This document shows, piece after piece, positions 36,201-45,465 of a DNA stretch of 64,000 nucleotides (its first letter is position 1; each line of letters begins with the position of its first letter). Source of the DNA: Larus michahellis. Its lineage: Eukaryota > Chordata > Aves > Charadriiformes > Laridae. The translations under genes were made by a program, and so were the position numbers. Under the pieces are notes generated by a model. That model saw nothing but the letters and a program-made list of their open reading frames with translations. It ran no database searches and had not been told where the DNA came from. Location: NCBI RefSeq assembly GCF_964199755.1, contig NC_133904.1, forward strand, positions 1,612,001-1,676,000, read 5' to 3'.

Positions 36201-39200
36201 GTGCAGCCCTGGCACCCCGCCGTGGGGTGATGGGAGGGCCATGGTGCGCAGGGCTGTGGGGCACAGACCCCACTCGGGAGCTGCGTGGGGGGTGAGCGGG
36301 AGCCCCCCTGCTGCCGGCTGGGGAGCCGCTAGAGGGGGATCACAGCCAGTGCACAGACCGTGCGGCACCGCACGCACCCTCTGGCTGCCCGCACCCTGCC
36401 TGCGGCCTCTCAGCCCCCCTGGGCATGTGCACCCCCCTCCCCAGGGCTTGCATCCCCCTCCCCGGGACATGTGCACACCCAGGACACATGCATCGCCTTC
36501 GTGGAGAATATGCGTGCCCCCTGGGACACATGCGTCCCCTCCCCGGGACATCTGCATCCCATCCCCGGGACATCTGCATCCCCCCATGGGACATCTGCAT
36601 CCCGCCAGGACATAAGCATGCCCCCATGGGACATCTGCATCCCGTCCCTGGGACACCTGCATCCCTCCAGGACACAAGCATCCCCCCTGGCACATATGCA
36701 TCCCCTCCCCGGGACATCTGCATCCCACCCCCAGGACATGTGCATCCCCCTGGGATACCTGCATCCCCTCCCTGGGACATCTGCATCCCTCTGGGACATA
36801 AGCATCCCCCCATGGGACATGAGCGTCCCTTCCCTGGGACATCCGCATCCCCCAGGGACACGAGCATCCACCCTCGGGGCTCGGTCCAGGCCCCCTCAAC
36901 TTTTCGTCGGTGCAGGGTGGGTGATGCCCCCTGCACCGAGGGGCATTTTCCACTTTAGCAGAGGGACTGGAAGGGGGGAACCCCCCACAGGGTTGATGGG
37001 GCGCGTTAGAGCGGGTGCTGCCCGAGACAAACCCCTGGCAGCCGAAGGGCCTCCCCTGCCCGGGAGCTGCTACTTACTGAAGTTGGCGACGTGGGCGCCC
37101 GTGTGAACGGCTGCCAGCACCAGCACCACATACCCCACCAGCTGGTGGAAAACGACGTGCTGGTCCAGTGGCAAAACCTTGGCGATGGGGGTAGCTCGCA
37201 GCCAGGTCAGGCACCTCCGCAGCATCAGCACCTCCGGGAGAGGGGCAGTCAGAGATGCCGGGGACAATCAGAGATGTTGGGGGGCTCAGCCAGGGGCTGG
37301 TCCCCCGGGGCTCCAGAGCCAGCTCCCTGCTAATACAGCCTGGAGAGCACCCAGAGGCAGAAATCAAGGACCCATCTGCAGGGTGCCATAAGTGCCCTCG
37401 TCCCAGAGAGCTCACATCCTCCCTAACCCATTATTTATTTATAAATAAGAGGAGACAGCCTGGTCCCACAACCGCAAAAGTTCACAGGCTCCGATTACTG
37501 CCCTCCAAGGAGCCCCTGGCACAGAGAGAAGGTCCTAGCGTAAACGTGACCATAAACAGCCCAGGTAACCATCACCCCGCCCCCCCGCCAGCTCAGCATC
37601 CCTCCTGCCACCCGGCACTCACTGCGAGGAAGGAGCAGTTGAAGTTCAGGCACTGCCCGCAGCCCCGGGCCACCACCAGCCACCCGCCGAGGCCGGCGTG
37701 CCGCAGGGCAGCCAGGGCGAAGAGCAGGAGGTTGAGGCTGATGTAGCCCCCCAGGAAGGCGAGCTTGCCGCGGTGGTTGTGCCAGTACGCCCGGGTCAGG
37801 TAGCGTGGCCGGCAGCTCCTCTCCGTGGGCGGCGGGGGCTTCAGCCAGCTCGCTGCACTGGGAGCGGAGGCATCGGCTTGCTCCTTGCCCGGAGAAAGGG
37901 GGAAGCCGGGGCAGTCCCACACCCAGGCTGGTACTCATCCCTGCATCTGAGTCCTGCCCCCAGCGTGGCATCATCCCAGCGCCATCCCTGCACCCATCCC
38001 AGCACCATCCCTGCACCCGTCCCTACATCCGAGCCCTGCACCTATACCAGCACCATCCCTGCACCCATCCCTACATCCGAGCCCTGCACCTATACCAGCA
38101 CCATCCTTGCACCATCCCTGCACTTATCCCTACATCCGAGCCCTACATCCATCCCAAAACCAGCCCTGCACCTATCCCTACATCCGAGCCCTGCATCCAT
38201 CCCAACACCTATCCTCACATCCAAGCCCTGTCCCCATCCCAGCAGCATCCCTGCAGCTATCCCTACATCCATCCCAACGCCATCCCTGCACCTATCCCAG
38301 CACCATCCCTGCATCCATCCCAATGCCATCCCTGCACCTATCCCAGCACCATCCCTGCATCCATCCCAATGCCATCCCTGCACCTATCCCAGCACCATTC
38401 CTACATCTGAGCCCTGCATCCATCCCAATGCCATCCCTGCATCCGTCCCAATGCCATCCCTGCATCCGTCCCAATGCCATCCCTGCATCCATCCCAACGC
38501 CATCCCTGCACCCATCCCTACATCATCCCTGCACCCATCCCTACATCCAAGCCCTGCATCCATGCCAACACCTATCCTCACATCCAAGCCCTGCCCCCAT
38601 CCCAGCAGCATCCCTGCAGCTATCCCTACATCCACCCCAACGCCATCCCTGCACCCATCCCAGCACTATCCCTACATCCGAGCCCTGCATCCATCCCAAC
38701 ACCATCCCTGCACCCAGCTTGGCACCGCAAGGCACTTGTGTCGCTCCCAGTACCTTATGGCCTGGGCACCCCATGAGAACCTTAGTGAGGGCATAAATCC
38801 CATGTTTTTCCCTCCACTCAGGAGGAAAAATGTGCTCACAGGGGAACCCGCAGCCCCACGGGACTGCCGGAGGGCCCCCCCGTCACAGCTACCTGATGGT
38901 CAAGTTCTCCATGACCTCTGGGAAACCCTCCAGCTCCTCCCGGAGCTCCTCGAAGGTGATGGAGCCGCTGTGGTCCTTGTCGGCGGCCTCGAAGAGTGCC
39001 CAGGTGAGGTCCGCCAGCCGCTCCTCAGGCAGGGCTATGGCGCTCTCCCGCAGGCACCACCGCAGCACCAGGCGCAGCTCGTCGGGGTCGATGCAGCCGC
39101 TGCCTGCGCGGGGCGAGCGGGCGCCGCAGCGGGTCACGGCAGGGACCCCCCACGCGCTGCCGCACCCCGACAACCCCACGGTTCTACCTTCACCTTGCAC

Positions 39201-40711
39201 CTTTGGTGCAGAAATCACCTCCCCTTAACGCACGCAGGCTCTTTGGGAGGAAGGACCGTGCCATTGCTCATAAATCAGCTGGTTTTTTTAAAGAAAGGCG
39301 ACGTAATGGGCCGTTTCCCCGCAGCAGCCGCGTTGCCGCCTGGCTGGCAGAGCTCGGCGCTAGCAAAGCCACGCAGACGCGCTTATCTGGCAGCCAGGCA
39401 CGAGGGCAAACCAGACGGGCAAGCGGCTTGGCTCTCAGTTCTTCGGCCAGCATTTTCTGCCCAAGCAGGTCCGAGCAGGAAAAGCAGCTCAAGAAGAGCT
39501 TTGCTTTTGTTATTTCCAGCTTTCCCAGCCCATGGAGGAAGAAGGGAAGAAGGGAGCGGGCTGGGATTTGCAAATATCAAGGGGGCTGAGAGCTGATGCC
39601 TGTGCGGAGCAGAGAGGGCTCCTCTCCGCGGCCGAGGGGGAAAGCGAATTGTGGGAATTCCTGCCGGGTGGCTGGTTTAACTGCTGGTTTTCAGGTGGAT
39701 TTGTGCCAGATAGACGCTTACCTTTAACGGATATCCAGCAGCGAAGACCCACCTCCCCCCTTACCCAGCTGTGCTTAACCCCAGAGGGGACCAGCACCGA
39801 GCCCGAGGGGCGATGCCGGCACTTGGATGCTCAGAGGAGAGCCGCGCCACCTTGCAACTTTGTTCAAAAAAAACCCCACAAATTAACCTGTTTTTCATCA
39901 TTTTACCATCCACGTCGTAAACCTGGAAGAGGAATCTCAGCTTGTCCGTCTGGCTCCCGTGCATGAGCAGGCTCAGGGCTTTCAGCAGCTCCTCCAGACT
40001 AATGGTCCCGCTCCCGTCCGAGTCGAAGAGCGCGAAGAACCTCTCGGCGAAGAAGGACTGCGGGGAGGGGGGCAAACGCTCTCACGTGGTGGCGGTGGGA
40101 TGCTCTCCCACCGGCCGGGTCCTGACGCTACAAACAAAACCTCTCGCCACCAGCCATGGGAATCGTCTGGCAAAAGCTGAAAGTCACGGGGACGGTCCGA
40201 AAACGGGAGGGAGGGACGAAGGCTGCCGTTTCGCAGGGGTGTATTGGCACCGCAGCCGGAGGGGGCTGCCCGGGGAAGGGAGGGAGCCCAGGGTACACGG
40301 GATGGGATGGGACGGGGCAACAGGCAGCTGGGAGGGAATATTCGCTGGGAATAGCCAAGCGCGTTCAAAGACAGACTGTGGATATCCAATCTATTTTGCA
40401 TTGCGGGTGGTTAATCCGTGTTTTCCACTCTCACTTGCTGCAGCGTACCTCCAGGTTTCTCTCTCCCGCAACATCATGCGATTCTATTTTTTAAGCTTAA
40501 TTTTCTCGAAGTACAATAAGAGACCACAGCTCGGTGTCGGGCTGCCCAGAGGAAGGGACCCCACACCCCGGCCCCCCGCGGGAGCGCTCACCTCCTTCAC
40601 TTGCAGAGCACTTTTGAATTCTTCCAAGTTGATTTCTTTGTGCTCCCCCGCGATGTTCCCGAACTGCTTCCTCACCCGCCGCAGCCACTCGGCATCCTCA
40701 GCCGCGCTCAT
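30155..40711 (-). CDS. NOX5: NADPH oxidase 5 (15 coding exons, 719 aa)
   Basis: Calcium-regulated membrane flavocytochrome that passes electrons from NADPH through FAD and two haems to oxygen, making superoxide. Fifteen exons with GT-AG borders join in phase to 2160 nt (719 codons plus stop), within the size range of human NOX5 isoforms. Visible parts: N-terminal EF-hands (one degenerate loop near residues 20-32, canonical loops [12 protein letters not shown] near 53, [12 protein letters not shown] near 88, [12 protein letters not shown] near 132); a six-helix haem domain with paired histidines H268/H282 and H355/H368; the FAD motif HPFTISS at 443-449; NADPH-site motifs CYIDGPYG (518) and GAGIGITPF (541); FFCGSP (692) and a C-terminal phenylalanine (719). 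The start is the ATG matching the known MSAEEDA-type NOX5 start. The splice acceptor just upstream suggests another 5' exon. No frameshift or missing key residue was seen. The identification is very secure. Confidence 0.96.
30606..30772 (-). CDS. NOX5: NOX5 coding exon 14 (residues 621-676)
   Basis: Acceptor AACACCCAG|AG, donor AGC AAG|GTGAGG, phase 0. It encodes [19 protein letters not shown] and [12 protein letters not shown], both strongly conserved in NOX5. Confidence 0.95.
30932..31031 (-). CDS. NOX5: NOX5 coding exon 13 (residues 588-620)
   Basis: Acceptor CCTTTCAG|GTC, donor CCG GGA G|GTGAGC, ending in phase 1. It encodes [20 protein letters not shown] and a glutamate-rich tail matching the human protein residue for residue in length. 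Confidence 0.94.
31209..31293 (-). CDS. NOX5: NOX5 coding exon 12 (residues 559-587)
   Basis: Acceptor GCCCGTGCAG|G, donor AGG AAG|GTAGGA, phase 0. It encodes [14 protein letters not shown] and the following acidic helix, an insertion in the NADPH domain that is typical of NOX5. Confidence 0.92.
31690..31814 (-). CDS. NOX5: NOX5 coding exon 11 (residues 518-558)
   Basis: Acceptor TCTCCTAG|TGC, donor TAC AG|GTTGGT, ending in phase 2. It encodes [15 protein letters not shown] and the NADPH-binding loop [15 protein letters not shown], near-identical to the human protein. Confidence 0.95.
32039..32083 (-). CDS. NOX5: NOX5 coding exon 10 (15-codon microexon, residues 503-517)
   Basis: A 45-nt exon between TACCTAGCAG| and AAG|GTGAGG, phase 0 at both ends, encoding [15 protein letters not shown]. 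It aligns with the human segment ending KFCNIK just before CYIDGPYG. It is too short for ORF-based detection and is supported by its borders, its phase and the LCSIK end. Confidence 0.82.
33437..33579 (-). CDS. NOX5: NOX5 coding exon 9 (residues 455-502)
   Basis: Acceptor CATCCTGCAG|AG, then [20 protein letters not shown] and a basic stretch ([12 protein letters not shown]) corresponding to the regulatory polybasic region of NOX5. The donor CAG|GTCGGT is weak and was chosen because it alone gives phase 0 into the next exon. The 3' border is the least certain in the gene. Confidence 0.85.
34058..34190 (-). CDS. NOX5: NOX5 coding exon 8 (residues 411-454)
   Basis: Acceptor TTTCTCCAG|GTG, donor CAA G|GTGATG, ending in phase 1. 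It encodes the FAD-binding beta barrel: [10 protein letters not shown] and the flavin motif [13 protein letters not shown]. Confidence 0.94.
34494..34560. repeat. Poly-T/TG low-complexity tract in a NOX5 intron
   Basis: T-rich sequence with interspersed G, ending in a run of about 18 T. It lies in the intron between exons 7 and 8. Confidence 0.8.
34836..35018 (-). CDS. NOX5: NOX5 coding exon 7 (residues 350-410)
   Basis: Acceptor GCCCACAG|GTC, donor TCC AAG|GTCTGC (a weak GT context). It encodes VFYWTHLSY and the fifth helix with haem-ligand histidines H355 and H368, then HGPHFWKW, the sixth helix and VEVNLLPSK, where the cytosolic dehydrogenase domain begins. Confidence 0.94.
35147..35516 (-). 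mobile_element. CR1 fragment inside a NOX5 intron
   Basis: Lies between coding exons 6 and 7. Nearly identical to the copy at 11284 (AGATCACCCAGTCCCACCCC and the GAGATGGAACTTCCCGTG block), so both come from the same young CR1 subfamily. Confidence 0.9.
35729..35904 (-). CDS. NOX5: NOX5 coding exon 6 (residues 291-349)
   Basis: Acceptor GTGTGCCCAG|GC, donor TTT GAG|GTGGGT, phase 0. The extracellular loop is Gly/Ala-rich and diverged from the human protein. It is followed by the fourth helix (about 323-338) and the conserved CIRRSGHFE. Both borders fit the neighbouring phases. Confidence 0.9.
36425..36875 (+). repeat. 20-24 bp minisatellite in a NOX5 intron
   Basis: About twenty imperfect units built on GGGACATCTGCATCCC plus a variable C-rich tail, between NOX5 exons 5 and 6. 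Variants replace CTGCAT by AAGCAT or GTGCAT. Confidence 0.9.
37078..37231 (-). CDS. NOX5: NOX5 coding exon 5 (residues 240-290)
   Basis: Acceptor CTCCCGGAG|GTG, donor TTC A|GTAAGT, ending in phase 1. It starts [14 protein letters not shown] and holds the third helix with two haem-ligand histidines, H268 and H282. Their 14-residue spacing matches that known for NOX2. Confidence 0.94.
37623..37857 (-). CDS. NOX5: NOX5 coding exon 4 (residues 161-239)
   Basis: Acceptor GCTCCCAG|T, donor CTC GCA|GTGAGT, phase 0. A proline-rich linker (KPPPPTE) is followed by [10 protein letters not shown] and the first transmembrane helix (about residues 193-212), then [12 protein letters not shown], which is near-identical to the human protein. 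Confidence 0.94.
37935..38725 (+). repeat. 23-bp minisatellite with higher-order duplication in a NOX5 intron
   Basis: More than thirty units of the form CATCCCTGCACCTATCCCAG with C-rich variants, between NOX5 exons 3 and 4. A multi-unit block starting near 38217 recurs near 38580 (shared CCATCCCAGCAGCATCCCTG), an offset of about 363 bp. Confidence 0.92.
38893..39103 (-). CDS. NOX5: NOX5 coding exon 3 (residues 91-160)
   Basis: Acceptor CGCGCAG|GC, donor ATC AG|GTAGCT, ending in phase 2. It completes the third EF-hand (GSGCIDPDE) and contains the fourth ([12 protein letters not shown]), then [10 protein letters not shown], which links the EF-hand module to the membrane domain. Confidence 0.93.
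39907..40057 (-). CDS. NOX5: NOX5 coding exon 2 (residues 41-90)
   Basis: Acceptor CCCCGCAG|TCC, donor GAT G|GTAAAA, ending in phase 1. It encodes [17 protein letters not shown] onward, with a complete second EF-hand loop ([12 protein letters not shown]), and ends inside the third loop (DVD). Confidence 0.93.
40592..40711 (-). CDS. NOX5: NOX5 coding exon 1 (residues 1-40)
   Basis: Begins [17 protein letters not shown] and carries the first, degenerate EF-hand ([12 protein letters not shown]). It ends in phase 0 at AAG GAG|GTGAGC. A pyrimidine-rich acceptor, GCCCTCCCGCAG, sits before 40722, so the physical exon probably starts there with 11 nt before the ATG. Confidence 0.93.
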
Positions 40712-40729
40712 GGTGCGGGAACCTGCGGG

Positions 40730-41130
40730 AGGGCACAGCGCGGGACGGGCAGCAGCCCCTCGCAACGCCCTGGAGCCTTCAAAACCTGCTTTTTTACTGT
40801 TTCTGCCATGCTTTCACCACCCGCAGGCTCCCTGCAGCCGGGCACGGCGTGGCTGCTCCCTGCCGGCTTGCCAGGGCAGGATGGGGCATTCCTCGCTGCT
40901 GGTCCCACATTGGGTCCCGCAGCAGCCGCCCTGGGATGAGCCGGGACGCAGGCAGCCACGACAGCCGTGGTGACAATACACACCTGAGGAGCACGTGGGT
41001 GCTGCATCACACACAACCCCAAATTTCCACGTACCAAAGAAACGAGCTGCTGAGTCCTGTTTGTACCTGCCGCGCTACCGATCACCACCACGAATGAGCT
41101 GGAGGTGATATTAGTACTAATAAGGGGTAA
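40730..41130. other. NOX5 5' flank, no further exon recognised
   Basis: Sequence upstream of the first recognised NOX5 coding exon. The acceptor at 40723-40725 implies an upstream exon, but none with an ATG and matching phase was recognised. No TATA box or CpG island is evident. Confidence 0.4.
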
Positions 41131-41445
41131 TTCATAGAATCATAGAATGGTTTGGGTGGGAAGGGACCTTAAAGCCCCCCCAGTGGCACCCCCTGCCCTG
41201 GGCAGGGACACCTCCCACCAGCCCAGGTTGCTCCAAGCCCCGTCCAACCTGGCCTTGAACCCCTCCAGGGATGGGGCAGCCACAGCTTCTCTGGGCAACC
41301 TGGGCCAGGAGCTCAGCGCCCTCACAGCCAAGAATTTCTTCCGAATATCTCATCTCAATCTCCCCTCTTCCAGTTCGAAGCCCTCACCCTCATCCTATCA
41401 CTACATGCCCTTGTAAAAAGTCCCTCTCCAGCTTTTCCTTCCTTC
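41131..41445 (-). mobile_element. CR1 fragment with intact 3' tail
   Basis: Begins CATAGAATCATAGAATGGTT, the reverse complement of the CR1 end, followed by GGGAAGGGACCTTAAAG and CAGGGACACCTCCCACCAGC. It lies 0.4 kb upstream of NOX5. Confidence 0.93.
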
Positions 41446-44400
41446 CTGACCTTTCTTCCCAAGGCAAGTCGAAAGATGCGGCTGCATGAGCCACCCCGTG
41501 CCCGCACGCCCCCTGTGAGACTCTCGTCTGCTTTTGTGGACCCGAATTCACAATGACCAGCACAGGGGATGGTAAGAGCTGAGACACGTGCTGCTCTCGG
41601 GCCTCTGTAGCTGGTCCCTCGGGTAGAGCAGGACCAGTGGGCACAAGCCCTGGGGCTGCCCGGGTCCCTTTGCTCACCCCAGCCTGAGGCAGCATCGCGC
41701 AGCCCGACCTGTTCCACAGCGTGCGCTCAGCGAGGCTGAACAACTTCTTACACCCACACCTTAATCCTAGGAGTTCCCTAACTTCTGGGAGCTCAGTTTT
41801 CTGGACTGAACCGTTCCCAGACCCTTTCAGGGCCCGGCGCCGGGGAGGTGCCACTCCTCTGTCACGCCGGGACAAAAGGAGGGTGGCAGCGGCAAGATGC
41901 CCTGGGGTTTCCCTTTGCCAACAAAACTGGAGCAGGGAGACGGGAAACCTTGCTCTCTGCAGGCACCCGGCCCTCTCTCCCCTTCCCTCTCCTCTCCTGG
42001 CTGGTCCTCATCCCTGTTCCCTTTGGTCCCTGCCTTCTCGCTTCCCCATCCCCCTCTCCATCTCCTTCTCCAGTCCCCCGCATCTTCGAATCCACCACGC
42101 TTCTCTCCGATCTGACAGCAGCTTGCCAACGGAGTCCAAAATTACTGCCGGTTCTCCTTATCTCGGGAAACCAAGAGCAAATCAACACAGAGCCGCAGCG
42201 TCCAACGAGCCTTTCTACAACTCTGAGCCAGCCTCTGCCGCATCGCCCCGACCCCCTCCCGCTCCCCCTTCCTGAACGGGACATCAAACGGGGGTCTCAG
42301 CAGGAGGACACGGTGTTCCCGGGGAGAACAGGCGGTGATAGGGCAAGTTTGGGCGATACGGCTGGGAACAAGGCACAAACTTCTGCTCGCGTACAGGGAG
42401 GTCACTCCTGCTTCGCCGGTTTTAATTTACTCTCTCTCCCGTCTCTCCCGTCTTACAGTCACACCTGGTTTTGTCAGCAGGTCTGCGGCTGCAGCTCTTC
42501 CCACGTGATATTTAAAACATAGCCGATCACAGCTGTTGCATGCTATTCTTTTAATTTCCTTTATTTTATATTTCTTGCGCCATTAAGCAGTCTAACCTTG
42601 GGAAGCGCGGGCCCTGCCAACTCCAATAAAGAGCTCGTATTCACCCGGTGCTTCAATCCTTATTTACTGGCCGTCAGGAACACACGGGGAAGTGTCTTTT
42701 TCATACTGCAACCTTTATTCGTTTTTGAACAAATCCTACTTGTACGGCACTAAGCGGGGGCTGAATTGGGGAGGAGGTTGCCATGGGGATGTCAGGACCA
42801 GCAGCCAGGTAGTAAACCATTTCTGCTTTACTGCTCCGGCTGATGCCGGGGCTGCTCCAGGCAGCGATGGAGCAGGGGAAGCAGGGAGACGTTTTGTACG
42901 CTAAGCGGCAGAGTTTCGCTTCATCGCCGGAGCCGAGGCAGCCGATCCCAGCTGGAAAAACTCCCTCGGTTTGCCTACCGACTTGTTTATTGGAAAGTTC
43001 GCTGAGCTTTGGACAAAAATCCCCCCTCCGGCTCCAGGGGAACTGCAGACGTGGCTCAGGTCTGCGGTGGGGACGTCGCCCAGGGACCAAGGCTTGTGCT
43101 GCACAGAGACCCCACCTCAGGAGCATCCACGGCCTCACCTCTCCTACCTCACCGCCCAAGCCGCACCGTGATGTATGCCCCGTGTACGATGTATGCCCCG
43201 CACACGACGTATGCCCCACGCATCAGAGGGCGAAGAGCGGGGAGGCAGCTGGCTAAGGCAGCAGAGCCCGCACAAGGTATAGGAAACCCCTACGCAGTGC
43301 CCTGCCGTCAGCGCCTTCCCCTCCAGACACACTACCACGACGGAAAGTACCAGGAAACACAAAATCCGTCACGCAAAAAGCATCTCCTTGGGTCACAACC
43401 GGGTCATTCCTCACGTAAGGGCTTATTTCCCTAACCACGGTAAGGCTTCCATTTGAAAAGATGCTGAAACAGAATCGCAGTAAAGAGATTTTATGAAAGT
43501 ACACAAAAATCGGTATAACTCCTTTAACCCAGCTAAGAGCTGAGAAACGGGTGCTGTAGAGACTGCCTGCTGCTGAGCTTCGCTGCCAAGTAATGCAGTT
43601 TCAAGGGGGTTATTCTTCCCATTTCCCACTGCGGCGGCGTTTCTTCTCGACTGTATTTTACACGCAGTCGCAGCTTTCCCCACGGGGATCCAGCAGAAGC
43701 CAAGCACCACAAGTTCTGAACTGAGCAAAACCTGTCAGTTCACAGTCCAGATAAATTCACTTTAAAACCGTGGCAATCCAAGGTCACAAAACCGTTCACT
43801 AGGGGAACGGGAGAGTAAAGTATAAATCATCTCCAAGTACGTGCTGGATCCTGCAGCCACAATCCCCCCTTTATGCCCAGAGTAGTTCACCTATACAAAC
43901 ATACTGCGGATATCTAAAGTAAAGGAGACCTTAAATTCGCTAATGCAACTTAATAAATTGTGGTCAGGCTGCTACAAAAAGGACATAATACCTTACAATC
44001 AGACATCGGACGCTGCACGGAGTGGGATGCCGGATAATCTCCCCTCGGAGCGGGTGGATGTGCCAGCGCAACTCTGTTTTATTTTAGTTCTTGCCTTAAA
44101 TTCCTCATAGAAGTTTATGAAAATAAGCCTGGCGAGTCAATCACCGCTCAAGAAAAGCGCTTCTGTTTCCTCTGCCCGCAGAGGTTCCCCTCTCAGGCTT
44201 TCAAAGCCGGCCACAAACCCAGAATTTTCGCACCGCGCTGGAATGTGTGATGGTAACGCCGGCCGTGCAAGATGGACCGAGGACAAGGACCCAGTTCTGC
44301 AAAAACCTAGAGCGGAGACCAACGCAGGCCGTTTCCATTGAAATCACTAATTAAAGCTACTTTCTGGAGTCAAATCACACATCTGGCAAACTTGACAGGA

Positions 44401-44935
44401 CGGTGCCTCAACTGCCTGTCACTCCAAGACCAAAATCAAATGTACAAACGCATTCAATGGCCTTAAAAGCAGCAAAACACCCGAGGACGAGAAGCAGCTA
44501 CAGCACTAACACCCCAGCAGCCGCCAGCGAGGCTCGCGCCTGCTTAAACGAAGAGGCTGCAATTAACACAGAAGAGACACATCCCTGTAACGCTGCTGAG
44601 CAATAATTTAGGCAAGCAGCAGCTTTGAAATGTGCCTTCCTGAGTCATTTCTTCAAAGGCAACATCCCTGCCAGTGGAGCCTGAAAATCGAGATGTCCGT
44701 CGCCGTGTGCGGTGGGAGGTGGCAAAGGCATCGTCCCGCTGCAGGGGGGAGGGAAGGCGGAGGCAACGCCATCCCTGCTCTAGGAAGAAAGTCACCCTGC
44801 CTGGGTCTTTGTGGAGCCGGAAGACAGTCAAGCCATCATTTTAAGTTATTTTTCGTTGTTTCTTGCATTTATTAGCAACTTAAGTTTTGATACGTTTTTG
44901 GGTTGTGTCGCTCTCCTCCTCCGAGCCCCGTGAAG
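41446..44935. other. Intergenic, no gene recognised
   Basis: No conserved exon seen. Includes pyrimidine-rich sequence at 41950-42100 and a small three-unit repeat at 43170-43220. Confidence 0.45.
43170..43222 (+). repeat. Three-unit 18-bp tandem repeat
   Basis: Units GATGTATGCCCCGTGTAC, GATGTATGCCCCGCACAC and GACGTATGCCCCACGCAT follow each other directly. Confidence 0.75.
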
Positions 44936-44938
44936 TTT

Positions 44939-45465
44939 TCATAGAATCATAGGATGGTTTAGGTTGGAAGCGACCTTGAAGATCATCAAGTCCAACCGTT
45001 AACCCAACACTGCCCAAACCACCACTAACCCATGTCCCTCAGCACCACGTCTACGCGTCTTTTAAATACTTCCAGAAATGGTGGTTCCACCACTGCCCTG
45101 GGCAGCCCGTTCCAATGTCTTCTTTCGGTGAAGAAATTTTTCCTAATATCCATCCTAAACCTCCCCTGGTGCAACTTAAGGCCATTCCCTCTTGTCCCAT
45201 GGCCTGTTCCCTGGGAGAAGAGCCCGACCCCCCCTGGCTCCCCCCTCCTTTCAGGGAGCTGTAGAGAGCGAGAAGGTCTCCCCTCAGCCCCCTTTTCTCC
45301 AGGCTGAACACCCCCAGCTCCCTCAGCCGCTCCTCACAGGACTTGTGCTCCAGACCCCTCACCAGCTCCGTTGCCCTTCTCCGGACACGCTCCAGCCCCG
45401 ATGGGTCAAGCAGAGCAGCACACAGTAAGAGCAGAGCTGGCGTTCCTCGCAACGTCATCCCAACG
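44939..45465 (-). mobile_element. CR1 fragment with intact 3' tail
   Basis: Begins TCATAGAATCATAGGATGGT (reverse-complement CR1 end), then GATCATCAAGTCCAACCG, AAGAAATTTTTCCTAATATC and CAGCCGCTCCTCACAGGACT. It belongs to a different subfamily from the copies at 11284 and 35147. Confidence 0.93.

Noticed and set aside
36340-37106. Long Cys/Gly/Met-rich and Pro/His-rich open frames
   Set aside because: They translate the 20-24 bp intronic minisatellite of NOX5. No start context, splice structure or similarity supports them.
37698-39596. A 632-codon open frame on the plus strand
   Set aside because: It runs through the 23-bp minisatellite and antisense across NOX5 exons. It is open because the repeat lacks stops, and it has no domain similarity.
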